Below the pieces are notes generated by a model. The model did no database searches, had not been told where the DNA came from, and saw only the letters and a program-made list of their open reading frames with translations. A stretch of 64,000 nt of DNA, taken from NCBI RefSeq assembly GCF_001613265.1, contig NZ_BDCA01000001.1, positions 1 to 64,000 on the forward strand, read 5' to 3'. The stretch is from Nocardia vermiculata NBRC 100427 (GTDB lineage Bacteria; Actinomycetota; Actinomycetes; Mycobacteriales; Mycobacteriaceae). This document shows positions 1-9,087 of the stretch, piece after piece. The position numbers and the translations under genes were made by a program. Position 1 is the stretch's first letter, and each line of letters starts with the position of its first letter.

Positions 1-804
1 CACCGGGACCGGCACCTCGGCCGGCGGTGCCACGGGCCGCGCGGGCGGCGCGGTGGACTGTGCCGGCGGCGCGGTGGACTGTGCCGGCGGTGCGGTCGGT
101 GCCGGGGCGGGCCCGGAGACATCCGGCGCCGGAGCCGGAGCCGGAGCCACCGGAACGGGCGCGGCAGGCGCGCGCACCACTTCCGCGGTGTGGTCACCGT
201 CGGACGTACGTGGCGCCGGGGTGGTTGTGACCGGCACCAACCGTTCGCCCTGCGTCGGAGACAGCTCCGGCGACAACGCGTTCGGGCTCGCGGGCGCGGT
301 GTTCAACGGCGGCGCCGGCGCCCCTTCGGCCGGCTTCGGATCGCCGACCACGGTGACGGTACCGTCGGGTGCCACCAGCAGCCGGGCGGGATCCTCGGCC
401 GGAATCATGCCCAGTTCCCGCGCGCGCGTGGCCAGCTCGGGAGCGGAATCCGCGGCCTCCACCTCGCGCTGGAGTCCGGCACGCTCATCGATCAACCGGC
501 GATTGGTGGCGCGGGAATCGCTGAGCTGATAACTGTCCTCGGCCGCATGTGTGGTCAGGACGAGCGTGGCAAGCAGCCCACAACCCAGCAGCGCCAGGAT
601 CACCGCTACGAACGGCAGCCGCCCGGCAGGCAGCGCACCGGCCCGACCGGGCAGCGGCGGCAGCTTCCGATCGCCGGTCCGGCTCCGCCGCCGCGCATAC
701 GCGCGCTGCGCCGCACCGGATTTCACGCGATCGGCACTGTAGGCCCGCCGCGGCGCGGACCGTTGCGCCCGCCGTGGTGCGTCCACCCGTGTCCGCACGC
801 TCAT
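1..804 (-). CDS. FtsL-like cell division protein, partial (C-terminus outside window)
   Basis: The frame opens with ATG at 804 and is still open at the window edge, so at least 268 residues. It has a basic N-terminus (residues 1-60), one membrane helix (about 62-84), then a short heptad-like region and a long Pro/Ala/Thr-rich tail. A small cytoplasmic end, one helix and an extracytoplasmic coiled coil is the FtsL/DivIC plan. The position just after rsmH in the mraZ-rsmH division cluster is where actinobacterial FtsL lies; sequence similarity alone would be weak. The tail carries heptad repeats of the type AQSTAPP. It presumably works at the septum with FtsQ, FtsB and FtsW. The Pro-rich extension is longer than in classical FtsL. 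Confidence 0.8.
   Translation of the reverse strand, partial: MSVRTRVDAPRRAQRSAPRRAYSADRVKSGAAQRAYARRRSRTGDRKLPPLPGRAGALPAGRLPFVAVILALLGCGLLATLVLTTHAAEDSYQLSDSRATNRRLIDERAGLQREVEAADSAPELATRARELGMIPAEDPARLLVAPDGTVTVVGDPKPAEGAPAPPLNTAPASPNALSPELSPTQGERLVPVTTTPAPRTSDGDHTAEVVRAPAAPVPVAPAPAPAPDVSGPAPAPTAPPAQSTAPPAQSTAPPARPVAPPAEVPVPV
44..85 (-). repeat. two perfect 21-bp tandem repeats in the ftsL-like gene
   Basis: Two identical 21-bp units lie head to tail at 44-64 and 65-85, with a degenerate third start after 86. They are in frame and encode a repeated Ala-Gln-Ser-Thr-Ala-Pro-Pro heptad in the extracytoplasmic tail. Copy number of such a repeat could vary between strains by slippage. Confidence 0.85.
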
Positions 805-864
805 ATTCCTGCCTCCCCTACCGTGATTCCGTGTAGCTTCCGTACCCCCGAAACCGGATCGTGT

Positions 865-1836
865 TCATCCGGCGGCCTGTATCCGCTCGGCGGCCCGCAT
901 CCGGACCGGTGCCGCGCGTGGGTTCTCCTCGATCTCCGTATCGCTCGCCTTCTCCGCGCCTCGGGTGAGGATCGCGAATTCCGGTCCCATCCCGGGCAAT
1001 TCGACGGGCAGATCCAGCGGTGTCCGTGAGGCCGAGGCCTGCGTGAAGATCTGCTTGACGGTCTTGTCCTCCAGCGACTGGTAGGACATGACGACGATCC
1101 GCCCGCCCACCTGCAGGGCCGACATCGCCGCGGGTACGGCGGCCTGCAGCGATTCGAGTTCCCGGTTGACCTCGATACGCAGGGCCTGGAAGGTGCGTTT
1201 GGCCGGATGCCCGCCGGTACGCCTGGTCGCGGCGGGTATCGCCTCGTAGAGCAGTTCCACCAACTCAGCGCTGCTGGTGAACGGCCGCTGCGCACGCCTG
1301 CGCAGTACCGCACTGGCGATACGCCCGGCAAAGCGTTCCTCACCATAGGTTTTCAGGATCCGCGCCAGATCACCGTGACTGTAGGTGTTGAGTACATCGG
1401 CGGCGGTGAGGCCGGCGGTCGGGTCCATGCGCATGTCCAGCGGCGCGTCCACCGAATACGCGAAACCGCGTTCGGCCTCGTCGAGTTGCATGGAGGACAC
1501 CCCGAGATCCATGAGCACCGCCCGTACGGAATCCTCGGTGGCCAGCCCGGCATGTCTCAATGCATCGGGCAGGCCGTCATATCTGGTGTGCACCAGCGTG
1601 ATCCGGTCCGCGTACGGTTCCAGCCGCGTCCCGGCCAGGCGCAGCGCCTCGGTATCGCGATCCAGCCCGATCAGCCGGATCGCGGGGTAGGTACGCAGAA
1701 AGTGCTCGGCATGCCCACCGAGCCCGAGGGTGGCGTCCACCAGAACGCCACCGTTTTCCAGTGCGGGACCGAGGATTTCGTCGGCTCGCCGCAACAGGAC
1801 CGGAACATGACGGGGGCTGGGGCTGTCATGATTCAC
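865..1836 (-). CDS. rsmH: 16S rRNA (cytosine(1402)-N(4))-methyltransferase RsmH
   Basis: The 323-residue protein matches RsmH (formerly MraW) throughout. It starts with a [17 protein letters not shown] segment, followed by the SAM-binding glycine motif [14 protein letters not shown] near residues 33-46. The later stretches [14 protein letters not shown] and [12 protein letters not shown] are family signatures. It N4-methylates C1402 in the decoding centre of 16S rRNA. GTG start at 1836 with GGGAGG five bases upstream. It lies between mraZ and the FtsL-like gene, in the classic order of the division and cell-wall cluster. It begins 161 bp after mraZ ends. Confidence 0.97.
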   Translation of the reverse strand: MNHDSPSPRHVPVLLRRADEILGPALENGGVLVDATLGLGGHAEHFLRTYPAIRLIGLDRDTEALRLAGTRLEPYADRITLVHTRYDGLPDALRHAGLATEDSVRAVLMDLGVSSMQLDEAERGFAYSVDAPLDMRMDPTAGLTAADVLNTYSHGDLARILKTYGEERFAGRIASAVLRRRAQRPFTSSAELVELLYEAIPAATRRTGGHPAKRTFQALRIEVNRELESLQAAVPAAMSALQVGGRIVVMSYQSLEDKTVKQIFTQASASRTPLDLPVELPGMGPEFAILTRGAEKASDTEIEENPRAAPVRMRAAERIQAAG

Positions 1837-1997
1837 CTCGGCCTCCCGATCTCTGGCTCACGATGGTTGCGACGTGGATGGTCTACCGGCGGGCAGCCAA
1901 TGCCCTGTGGTCTCTGACCGAGCACGGCACCTGGCGTTGGGGAAGTACGTCAGGGTCCGTGCCGGGCAGAGGCCACAGGGCACTCGCCTGTGTCGGA

Positions 1998-2429
1998 TCA
2001 GAAAATTCCGCCCAGCGACTCGTCTCCTGCCAGCGAGTAATCCTCCTCGTGCTCGGCGAGGTAGGAATCCCACGCCTGTTTGTCCCAAATCTCGAGGAAA
2101 TCGACCGAGCCGATCACCACACAGTCCTTGGTGAGATCCGCATAGCGGCGATGTTCGGCCGACAACGTGATCCTGCCCTGCCCATCCGGACGCTGCTCGT
2201 CCGTGGAGGCTGCCAAGGCGCGGACGAAAGCCCTTGCCTGCGGGTTGCTTCGGGACGCCGCAGCGGCTCTCCGCGCCAGGGCGGTGAACTCGTCTTTGGG
2301 ATAAACAGCAAGGCTGTGGTCTTGACCTTTCGTGACCATCAACCCTCCCGCCAGTTCGTCGCGAAACTTCGCAGGCAACGTCAGTCGCCCTTTGTCGTCC
2401 AGCCGAGGCGTGTAGGTCCCGAGAAACAC
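1998..2429 (-). CDS. mraZ: transcriptional regulator MraZ
   Basis: A 143-residue protein with two tandem AbrB-like MraZ half-domains. The first holds the signature [16 protein letters not shown] near residues 10-25. The second holds [15 protein letters not shown] near residues 82-96. MraZ is a ring-forming DNA-binding protein that binds direct repeats upstream of its own gene and represses the division and cell-wall cluster. Three such repeats lie upstream (2487-2510). GTG start at 2429 with a GGGAGG ribosome site 11 bases upstream, slightly far. First gene of the cluster, which continues into rsmH. Confidence 0.96.
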   Translation of the reverse strand: MFLGTYTPRLDDKGRLTLPAKFRDELAGGLMVTKGQDHSLAVYPKDEFTALARRAAAASRSNPQARAFVRALAASTDEQRPDGQGRITLSAEHRRYADLTKDCVVIGSVDFLEIWDKQAWDSYLAEHEEDYSLAGDESLGGIF

Positions 2430-2486
2430 AGTCTCGACACCTCCCGCTCGATCACCCCGTCTGGTCGGCTCTTATCAGTGCGCGCT

Positions 2487-2510
2487 CCACATTACCCCAC
2501 TTTCCCCCAC
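2487..2510 (-). promoter_or_regulatory. MraZ operator: three direct repeats
   Basis: On the minus strand the sequence reads GTGGGGGAAAGTGGGGTAAT followed by GTGGAG. GTGG cores occur at 2510-2507, 2500-2497 and 2490-2487, exactly 10 bp apart. MraZ is known to bind GTGGG-type direct repeats spaced by about one helical turn upstream of mraZ. The third box is degenerate. Confidence 0.8.
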
Positions 2511-2784
2511 TTTCAATCGAAAGATGTGGTGATCTCGATCCCCGATCTCGGGATTGTCCTGGTCAACTCAGCTATCACCACGGTGGGGAGTCCCCGCCGA
2601 GTTCCCCGGAGTCTCGACCCGCCCATCAAGGCGCCCCCGACAACGATCAGCAAACCCGCAGCTGGAGCCGCGGAAGATCGACCGTGGGGCGCAGTGGGGA
2701 CGACGAGTGGGGTGCGGTGGGGACGGGCGGGTCGCCGGAATCGAATGCCGGGCGACCGTGATCCACAGCACGGCACCAACACGA

Positions 2785-2815
2785 AACGACACGCCGCACA
2801 CTGCGGCGTGTCGTT
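2785..2815 (-). terminator. hairpin terminator downstream of the DUF3040 gene
   Basis: A perfect 14-bp stem (2785-2798 with 2802-2815) closes a 3-base loop. On the minus strand it is followed by TTTCGTGTTGGT, a weak T-rich run. It lies 100 bp past the DUF3040 stop and separates that gene from mraZ. Confidence 0.75.
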
Positions 2816-2915
2816 CGCGGATCTTCTGTTTTCGGCTACCGCTGAACCGCTACGGCAACCATCGTGCAACCCCAGCCGTCGGTTCGCCTCCGGCAGCCCG
2901 CACGCGAGCGATCAC

Positions 2916-3341
2916 TCACCCGTCCTGCTCGAAGCGGCGCCGGAACCGGTCTTCCATGCGCGTCGAGAAACTGCCCGTCTTGCGTTGCTTACTCTTTGCC
3001 GGCCGGCCGTGCGTACCGCCGGGGCCGGAGGGCGCGTCACCGCTACCCCGGGCCCCCTTGGCCGCCGAACCGCCCAACAGCAACAACACACCCGCGCCGA
3101 ACATCACAATGAAGCCGAGCAGGCTGATGATGGGGAATCCGCCGGGTTTCACCGGCAGTGCGATTCCCGCAATCAGAAGAACGAGGCCGAGGACGAAGAG
3201 TGCAGCCGATTGCAGTCTGCGTCTTCCGCTGGCGGAACGAAGTCGTCCGCCACGGACGGTCGAGGCGAATTTGGGGTCCTCAGCATAGAGCGCGCTCTCG
3301 ATTTGTTCGAGCATGCGCTGCTCGTGCTCGGAGAGTGGCAC
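2916..3341 (-). CDS. DUF3040 domain membrane protein
   Basis: A 141-residue protein opening with PLSEHEQRMLEQIESALYAE, the start of the DUF3040 family (M. tuberculosis Rv2169c). Two adjacent hydrophobic helices (about residues 50-90) follow, then a Gly/Ser/Lys-rich tail ending in a basic MEDRFRRRFEQDG motif. Start chosen as GTG at 3341 because GGAGG lies four bases upstream and the family begins exactly there. The function is unknown; in relatives it also lies beside the mraZ cluster. Probably a small inner-membrane protein with both ends in the cytoplasm. Confidence 0.88.
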   Translation of the reverse strand: MPLSEHEQRMLEQIESALYAEDPKFASTVRGGRLRSASGRRRLQSAALFVLGLVLLIAGIALPVKPGGFPIISLLGFIVMFGAGVLLLLGGSAAKGARGSGDAPSGPGGTHGRPAKSKQRKTGSFSTRMEDRFRRRFEQDG

Positions 3342-3465
3342 GGTACCTCCCCCGGCACTAGGTCCTGGTTGTCGCCTCCGGGTAGACGACAAGTAGCCGA
3401 CCTTGGCGGCTACTGCCACCAATGATACGAGTTCGATCACCGCGCGACCACCTAGTCGCCGATGT

Positions 3466-3909
3466 TCACGCCGTGCCGCCTCCGACCCGGGCCGATGCCG
3501 GGCGCAAGCGCGCCGCCGTAACGGCCAGCGCATCCTCCACATCCCGCAGAAAAGCCTCCACCCGAGCAGCGAACTCGTCGGCCTGCGTGTCGCTGATCGC
3601 GCGGGGCAGTCCGGCCTCGAGCGCGGCCCTGGTTTCGGAGAAGGAACTGAAGTAGTCGGCCCACATCACGAACTCCGGGGCGGCCTGCTGCATCAGTACC
3701 CAGGCGTTGCGGGAGCGAGCCCGGGGTGCGTGATCGGCTCCGGTCGCGGCGAGCACCGCCCCGGCGCCACGCAGCGCGGCGAGGTAGGCGGTGCGCAACC
3801 GTTCACACGGGTCGGTCTCCGCCCAGGCATGCAGCACCATCGCGTCGGCCCGGTCGAGCAGTCCGCCCGCTCGGCCCGTCCGTTGCGGATCGTCCATTCG
3901 ACCAGCCAT
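3466..3909 (-). CDS. SAV_6107-type HEPN domain protein
   Basis: A 147-residue all-helical protein. ATG at 3909 is supported by GGAGGTGA five bases upstream. The segments HAWAETDPCERLRTAYLAAL and MWADYFSSFSETRAALEAGL resemble the actinobacterial SAV_6107 family, which has a HEPN-like fold. HEPN domains are often RNases or nucleotide-binding modules, but the canonical R-x4-6-H motif is not obvious, so catalytic activity is not supported. It is divergent from the acetyltransferase gene at 4131 across a 221-bp region. Family assignment is from memory of sequence style. Confidence 0.75.
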   Translation of the reverse strand: MAGRMDDPQRTGRAGGLLDRADAMVLHAWAETDPCERLRTAYLAALRGAGAVLAATGADHAPRARSRNAWVLMQQAAPEFVMWADYFSSFSETRAALEAGLPRAISDTQADEFAARVEAFLRDVEDALAVTAARLRPASARVGGGTA

Positions 3910-4130
3910 GACGTCACCTCCACATTTCGCACACCCGCGTGCGGCCGACCGAAGCGAACCGAACAGGCATTCGAACGTTTCAATTGAGTGTGAATATAGA
4001 GACGACCACCGACAGACTTTCGCGCCGAACGAGATCCGCGCACCCTGGATATGGCCCACCCGCACCCGGCTGCGACCACCGCGGCCCACCGACAGACAGA
4101 GACGGCCCCCGAAGATATGGCTCCCCGCTG

Positions 4131-4757
4131 ATGACCGCCGTGAAGCCCCGCCACGCCACCGCCCCCGTCGTCGTCGACCTCTCGGCGGCCGCCCTGCGCC
4201 ACCGGCTGCACGACGCGCTCGCGGTCTACGTCGCCGCCATGGACTATCCGCGCGGCACCGAACACCACCGTGCCCCGATGTGGGCCGAACACACCACCCG
4301 CGCCGGCTGGCAGGCGGTGGCCGCGGTCGTCCCCGACGACAACGGCCACGTGGATCTGCGCACCGCGCCGATCGTCGCGATCGCCTACGGCTATCGCGGC
4401 GCACCGCAGCAGTGGTGGCATCAGCAGGTACACACCGGAATGCGCCGATCGGGCTGGCCGGAGCAGACCACCCGGGAGCTGCTGGCCGACTACTTCGAAC
4501 TGACCGAGCTCCACGTCCACCCGTCGGCCCAGGGTGGCGGTATCGGCGAGACACTGCTGGTCCGCCTGCTCGAACAGCGCACCGAAGCCACCGTCCTGCT
4601 GTCCACCCCGGAGGTGGACCGCGAGAACAATCGCGCCTGGCGCCTCTACCGCCGGCAGGGATTCACCGACGTGGTGCGGCACTTCGTCTTCTCCGGCGAT
4701 ACCCGCCGCTTCGCCGTACTCGGACGCCGACTGCCGTTGCAGGCGCCGCCGCGGTGA
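4131..4757 (+). CDS. GNAT family N-acetyltransferase
   Basis: A 208-residue single-domain GNAT acetyltransferase. The acetyl-CoA pyrophosphate loop is visible in LTELHVHPSAQGGGIGETLL, and the C-terminal NNRAWRLYRRQGF segment is typical of motif B. It takes the position of M. tuberculosis Rv2170 between the HEPN/DUF3040 genes and lppM. ATG at 4131 is the first in-frame start that fits the domain. Its stop overlaps the next gene's GTG by 4 bp (GTGA), so translation is probably coupled to the CrtO-like gene. The substrate cannot be read from sequence. Confidence 0.88.
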   Translation: MTAVKPRHATAPVVVDLSAAALRHRLHDALAVYVAAMDYPRGTEHHRAPMWAEHTTRAGWQAVAAVVPDDNGHVDLRTAPIVAIAYGYRGAPQQWWHQQVHTGMRRSGWPEQTTRELLADYFELTELHVHPSAQGGGIGETLLVRLLEQRTEATVLLSTPEVDRENNRAWRLYRRQGFTDVVRHFVFSGDTRRFAVLGRRLPLQAPPR

Positions 4758-6319
4758 GCACCCTGATCCTCGGCTCGGGCCACAATGCCCTGGTCGCGGC
4801 CTGCTATCTGGCGCGGGCCGGGGAACCGGTGGAGGTGCTCGAGCGCGACGAGGTGCTCGGCGGGGCGGTCTCCACGGTCGAGCGATTCCCGGGCCACCTG
4901 GTCGACCGCGGATCCTCGGCGCACATCATGATCCGGCACACCGGGATCATCGAGGAACTCGAGCTGGCAAAATTCGGACTGCGCTATCTCGACTGTGATC
5001 CATGGGCCTTCGCGCCGGCACCGGCGGGCTCGGCACTGCCACCGATCGTGTTCCGGCACGACCTGGATCGCACCTGCGTCTCGATCGAGCGCGCCTGCGG
5101 CCGCCGCGATGCGGACGCCTACCGACGCTTCGTGCAGATCTGGGGCCCGCGTTCGCAGCGGGTGATGCGTGCCTTCGGTGGCGCGCCCACCCCGGGACGG
5201 TTCGTGCGCTCGTTCTGGGGCCTGGACGCCCGCGGTGGCGGCAGCGCCCTGTCCCGTGAATTCCTGCAGTCCGGTGATGCCCTGCTGGACAGCTTTTTCG
5301 ACGACGAGCGGTTGAAGTCGGCGCTGGCCTGGTTCGGCGCCCAATCGGGGCCGCCGATGTCGGAGCCCGGCACCGCAGCGATGGCGGGCTTCGCGGCACT
5401 GATGCACATCGTCCCGCCGGGACGTGCGGTCGGCGGCAGCGGGGCCCTCACCGCGGCGCTGCTCGCCCGGCTGCGCGCCGACGGCGGTGTGGTATCCCCC
5501 GGTGACGCCGTCACGCAGCTACACCGCGACGGCGGCGGCTGGCGGGTGCGCACCCGTTCGGGACGGAATCTGTTCGCCCGCACCGTGGTGGCGGGGACAC
5601 ATATCCTCACCACCCTGGACCTGCTCGAACGCGGCGGGTTCGACGAGACCGTGCTCGCGGACTGGCGCCGCCGGATCCGGGTCGGCCCGGGGATCGGCAT
5701 GGTGGTGCGACTGTCCACCGACAGCCTGCCGTCCTATCCCGGGGCAGGCGAGGCGGAGTCGGCGCGCGGATTGCAGTTGCTGGTGAGCGACCGCAGGCAG
5801 CTGCGGCTGGCGCACGCAGCAGCGTTGGCCGGTGAGCTGCCACCGCGCCCGGTGGTGCTGGCGATGAGCTTCAGCGCACTCGACCCTACGATCGCGCCGG
5901 AGGGCGAACATCAGCTGTCGCTGTGGGCGCAATGGCATCCGTATCGACTCGCCGACGGCAGCGAGTGGAGTACACACGGTGACCGGGAGGCTGATCGGAT
6001 CATCGCCGAGGTCGACGCACTCGCACCGGGTTTCGCCGGGTCGGTCCGGCAGCGGCATGTGCAGACCCCGGTCGATCTGGAGCGTGAGCTGGGCCTGATC
6101 GGCGGCAATGTGATGCATGTCGACATGTCGCTGGACCAGATGTTCTTCTGGCGGCCGTTGCCCGAACTGTCCGGGCAACGGGTGCCCGGCGCGCCCGGGC
6201 TGTACCTCACCGGCGCCTCGACCCATCCCGGCGGCGGAGTATCGGGAGCCAGTGGACGCACCGCGGCGACTGTGCTGCTGCGCGAACAGCGGCGGCGACG
6301 TTTCCTCCCCTGGCGATGA
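4754..6319 (+). CDS. CrtO/CrtI-type FAD-dependent carotenoid oxidoreductase
   Basis: A 521-residue flavoprotein. The N-terminus carries a dinucleotide motif (GSGHNALVAACYLARAGEPV) followed by VLERDEVLGGAVST. The C-terminus has the family FAD signature GLYLTGASTHPGGGVSGASG near residues 480-500. The GHN variant and the DxxSSAH segment resemble CrtO-type carotenoid ketolases and their relatives more than classical CrtI, and a separate CrtI lies at 12523. A 3,4-desaturase (CrtD) role is the main alternative. GTG start overlaps the acetyltransferase stop; its own stop overlaps the next ATG (ATGA). It is thus locked into a run with the CruF-like gene. Confidence 0.85.
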   Translation: MSTLILGSGHNALVAACYLARAGEPVEVLERDEVLGGAVSTVERFPGHLVDRGSSAHIMIRHTGIIEELELAKFGLRYLDCDPWAFAPAPAGSALPPIVFRHDLDRTCVSIERACGRRDADAYRRFVQIWGPRSQRVMRAFGGAPTPGRFVRSFWGLDARGGGSALSREFLQSGDALLDSFFDDERLKSALAWFGAQSGPPMSEPGTAAMAGFAALMHIVPPGRAVGGSGALTAALLARLRADGGVVSPGDAVTQLHRDGGGWRVRTRSGRNLFARTVVAGTHILTTLDLLERGGFDETVLADWRRRIRVGPGIGMVVRLSTDSLPSYPGAGEAESARGLQLLVSDRRQLRLAHAAALAGELPPRPVVLAMSFSALDPTIAPEGEHQLSLWAQWHPYRLADGSEWSTHGDREADRIIAEVDALAPGFAGSVRQRHVQTPVDLERELGLIGGNVMHVDMSLDQMFFWRPLPELSGQRVPGAPGLYLTGASTHPGGGVSGASGRTAATVLLREQRRRRFLPWR

Positions 6320-7110
6320 CGAGCCCGCACCGGGCCACGTTCACCGCACTGGCCTGGGTCGCCGCGCAGATCGCCTACCCCCTCACCGACGGCGCCGCAC
6401 GTGACCGCGTGACCATCGTCGTGGTGCTGTTGTCGGTGGCCACGGCGTTACTGCACGCACAGGCCGTACGCGGTATCGGCTATGCGGCAGGCTTTCTGCT
6501 GATCGTCGCGGGTGTGGGCCTGGTGGCCGAGGCGGTCGGCACGGCGTCCGGATTCCCGTTCGGCTGCTACGAGTACGCGCACGGCCGGCTGGGACCCGAG
6601 CTCGCCGGTGTCCCACTGCTGGTGCCGCTGGCGTGGGTGGGCGGCCTGTATCCGATCCGCATGGCGGCGGGGATCGTCTGCCGCGGTACGGGCGGGCAGC
6701 TCGCTCTGACCGTCGCCGGTGCGGTCGGCTGGGATCTGTTCCTCGATCCGCAGATGGTGAACGACGGTCAGTGGCAATGGTGTTCGGCACTGCCGGGGCT
6801 GCCCGGGCTTGCGGGAATCCCCTATACGAACTACCTCGGCTGGCTCGCGGTGACCGCCGTGATGACGGCGCTGGTGCTGGTGCTGGAGCGCCGTTGCCCG
6901 GTACGCACGATCGCCGTCGGGGTACCGGTCGCCGTCCTGTTGTGGACCTGGCTCGGCTCCGCCCTTGCTCATGCAGCGTTCCTGAATCTGCCGGTCTCCG
7001 CCGGTTACGGGCTGATCGGTCTCGGTGTCGTCGCGGTGCCGATGCTGCTGGTGGTGGTGCGCGGCCCCCGTGTGAGCGGGGTGGGTGCACCGGCGGCGCG
7101 GACCGGATAA
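6316..7110 (+). CDS. carotenoid biosynthesis membrane protein, CruF/DUF422 type
   Basis: A 264-residue integral membrane protein with about seven hydrophobic helices. The family motifs GFPFGCYEYAHGRLGPELAG and GWDLFLDPQMVNDGQWQW contain the conserved acidic and aromatic residues of CruF-type proteins. CruF hydrates the C-1',2' double bond of acyclic carotenoid ends. ATG overlaps the upstream stop by 4 bp. Its link to a CrtO-like oxidoreductase and a family 2 glycosyltransferase suggests a tertiary hydroxyl is made and then glycosylated. Reaction inferred from family, not residue-level proof. Confidence 0.85.
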   Translation: MTSPHRATFTALAWVAAQIAYPLTDGAARDRVTIVVVLLSVATALLHAQAVRGIGYAAGFLLIVAGVGLVAEAVGTASGFPFGCYEYAHGRLGPELAGVPLLVPLAWVGGLYPIRMAAGIVCRGTGGQLALTVAGAVGWDLFLDPQMVNDGQWQWCSALPGLPGLAGIPYTNYLGWLAVTAVMTALVLVLERRCPVRTIAVGVPVAVLLWTWLGSALAHAAFLNLPVSAGYGLIGLGVVAVPMLLVVVRGPRVSGVGAPAARTG

Positions 7111-7183
7111 ACCCCGTCGCGTGCCGATGTTCCCGCCCGCGCATGGCACGATGTGTGCCGTGCAGCCGAGTCCGACGCCACCG

Positions 7184-7894
7184 ATGACAGAGTCGACCCC
7201 CACACCGTCTCCGCAGTCCCGCCGCCGGCGCGTCTGGTCGGTCGCGCTGCTGGCTGTCCTGATCGCCCCCTTGCTGGCCGGCTGCTTGCGGATCCAGGGA
7301 TCGATGGGGGTGTCGTCCAACGACCGGGTCTCCGGCCATCTGGTGGCCGCGGTGATCCCGGCGAACAACGAGGACAAGGGCCCGGAGCTGAAGGCGCCGG
7401 ATTCGCTGGCCGCCAAGATCCGGGTGGAGCCCTACAGCCAGGACGGCTACGTCGGCAGCCAGGTCTATTTCGACGATCTCACCTTCGGTGAGGTGCAGCA
7501 GCTGGGCTCGTTGTCCGAACAGACGCAGGGCATGTTCGATCTGCGATTCACCCGGATGGGCGACAAGGTGACCCTCAGCGGCCACGTCGATCTGAAATCC
7601 GTTCCGCCGGAGGGCTCCGACGTCCAGTTCTCCGTCGCGTTCCCGGCCCGGGTCGCCACCACCAACGGCACCCGGCAGGGTGATTCGACGGTGGCGTGGA
7701 AACTGACCGCCGGGGAGGACAACACGCTGCGGGCAGAGGTCGGCTACGCCGATCCCAATACCCGTTCCTTCGCCGGGTGGGCCGGGATCGTCGGCGGCAT
7801 CACCCTGGCGGTCGCCGCCGTGGTCGCGCTGCTGGCGTACCTGACCCGCAACCCCGCCCCGCCGGTGCGGGCCGGCAGCGGACAGAAATCCTGA
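7184..7894 (+). CDS. lppM: LppM family lipoprotein
   Basis: A 236-residue exported protein. A basic N-terminus and hydrophobic core end in the lipobox LLAGC (Cys about residue 34). A beta-rich domain follows, then a C-terminal membrane helix (SFAGWAGIVGGITLAVAAVV) and short basic tail. This is the LppM layout (Rv2171), and the location matches the mycobacterial order. In mycobacteria LppM is linked to lipoglycan content and phagosome trafficking. No clear ribosome site supports any start; 7184 gives a normal signal peptide, with ATG 7151 and GTG 7160 as in-frame alternatives. It sits unexpectedly inside the carotenoid run. Confidence 0.88.
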   Translation: MTESTPTPSPQSRRRRVWSVALLAVLIAPLLAGCLRIQGSMGVSSNDRVSGHLVAAVIPANNEDKGPELKAPDSLAAKIRVEPYSQDGYVGSQVYFDDLTFGEVQQLGSLSEQTQGMFDLRFTRMGDKVTLSGHVDLKSVPPEGSDVQFSVAFPARVATTNGTRQGDSTVAWKLTAGEDNTLRAEVGYADPNTRSFAGWAGIVGGITLAVAAVVALLAYLTRNPAPPVRAGSGQKS

Positions 7895-9087
7895 GCCGGA
7901 TCCTCCGGCCACTCGTTACCGCGGGCGCCGCGCTCGCCGGTGCCGGATGTGCGATGGCGCTGGTGAATCGCCTCGGTGTGCGGCGACTGCGTCCCGATCC
8001 CGCAGCGGTGATCGAACCGGTGGTGGTGGCGATTCCGGCGCGCGACGAGGCGGCGCGTCTGCCGGATCTGATCGCGGATCTGCGCGCTCAGCGCGGGGTG
8101 TCCCGGATGCGGGTATGGATTTTCGACGACGGCTCCACCGACGCCACCTACCCCCGCGCGGTGGAGGCGATCGGCGAGGACGAGCGGTTCACGGTCGTTG
8201 CCGCCGACGTCACCCCGGCTCCCGGATGGACCGGCAAGACGGCCGCTTGTGCCCGGCTGGCGGAGATCGCGGGCATCACCGGCGCGAATACCGGCACTCC
8301 GGCCGGCGCGCTGATCTTCCTCGACGCGGATGTGCGGTTGGGCCCCACGGCCGTCGCGGCGGCGATCGGCGAATTACGCCGGAGCGGTGCCGGTCTGATC
8401 TCACCGTGGCCCTGTCAGCGCGCGGGATCCGGCGCCGAAGCCCTGATCCAGCCGCTGCTGTGCTGGTCGTGGTCGGCCACACTGCCGGTGCGGCCGGCGA
8501 ACCGGAGCCTGCGCCCGTCCACCGCGGTGTCGTGCGGGCAGTTCCTCGTCTTCGACGCCGCGAGCTATCGGGCGGTAGGCGGGCACGCTGCGGTGGCCGG
8601 CTCGGTCACCGAGGATCTGGCGCTGGCTCGTACCCTGCGCCGCGCCGGACATCGCACCACGCTGGTCGCCGCCGGATCGCTGGCAGGCACCCGGATGTAC
8701 CGGAATGCGGCGGAACTCGACGAGGGCTACACGCGGTGGCTGTGGTCGGCCTACGGGTCCGTGGCGGGCACCCTGGCGGTGAACTCCGTGGCCGTGGCGG
8801 CCTATCTCGTCCCGGTCCTGGCAGCGCTACTCGGTTCGGGCCGCATTCGCCGCACGGGTGCGGCGGGGTACGGCTTCGGCGTCGTGAGCCGGCTACTGGC
8901 TCGTTCCCTCGAATCCGGTGCCCGGCTCCGGGGCGCCGATATCGTTGCGGCGCTGGCGCATCCGGTCTCGGTCGGCGCCTATCTGTGGCTGTCGATCCGT
9001 TCACATCTGCTGCACCGGCGCGGCACACTGCGCTGGAAGGGCCGTGCGATCGCCCCGGCACGCGACGCGGTCAGGGCACCTCGGTGA
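7891..9087 (+). CDS. family 2 glycosyltransferase, probable carotenoid glycosyltransferase
   Basis: A GT-A fold glycosyltransferase. AIPARDEAARLPDLIADLRA and the donor-site IFDDGSTDAT and FLDADVRL (DxD) motifs are clear, and a VTEDLALARTLRRAGH segment supplies the acceptor-side ED. C-terminal hydrophobic helices suggest membrane association. Neighbours suggest it glycosylates a hydroxylated carotenoid, as CruG does. The start is unusual: the first ATG (7954) would cut the N-terminal membrane helix, while CTG at 7891 overlaps the lppM stop (CTGA) and keeps the whole helix. I annotate from the CTG (398 codons); 7954 is the conservative alternative. The 3' end overlaps the convergent gene by 17 bp. 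Confidence 0.82.
   Translation: MSRILRPLVTAGAALAGAGCAMALVNRLGVRRLRPDPAAVIEPVVVAIPARDEAARLPDLIADLRAQRGVSRMRVWIFDDGSTDATYPRAVEAIGEDERFTVVAADVTPAPGWTGKTAACARLAEIAGITGANTGTPAGALIFLDADVRLGPTAVAAAIGELRRSGAGLISPWPCQRAGSGAEALIQPLLCWSWSATLPVRPANRSLRPSTAVSCGQFLVFDAASYRAVGGHAAVAGSVTEDLALARTLRRAGHRTTLVAAGSLAGTRMYRNAAELDEGYTRWLWSAYGSVAGTLAVNSVAVAAYLVPVLAALLGSGRIRRTGAAGYGFGVVSRLLARSLESGARLRGADIVAALAHPVSVGAYLWLSIRSHLLHRRGTLRWKGRAIAPARDAVRAPR

Larger units (their letters stand above)
2430..2915. other. intergenic region between DUF3040 gene and mraZ
   Basis: This 486-bp stretch holds the mraZ leader, the MraZ boxes (2487-2510) and a strong hairpin (2785-2815). I see no believable gene in the rest: open frames there have Arg/Pro-rich shadow composition and no ribosome site. 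Confidence 0.6.

Noticed and set aside
3791..4753. Long plus-strand open frame running into the CrtO-like gene
   Set aside because: Arg/Pro-rich shadow of the acetyltransferase and HEPN genes; true start is the GTG at 4754 overlapping the acetyltransferase stop.
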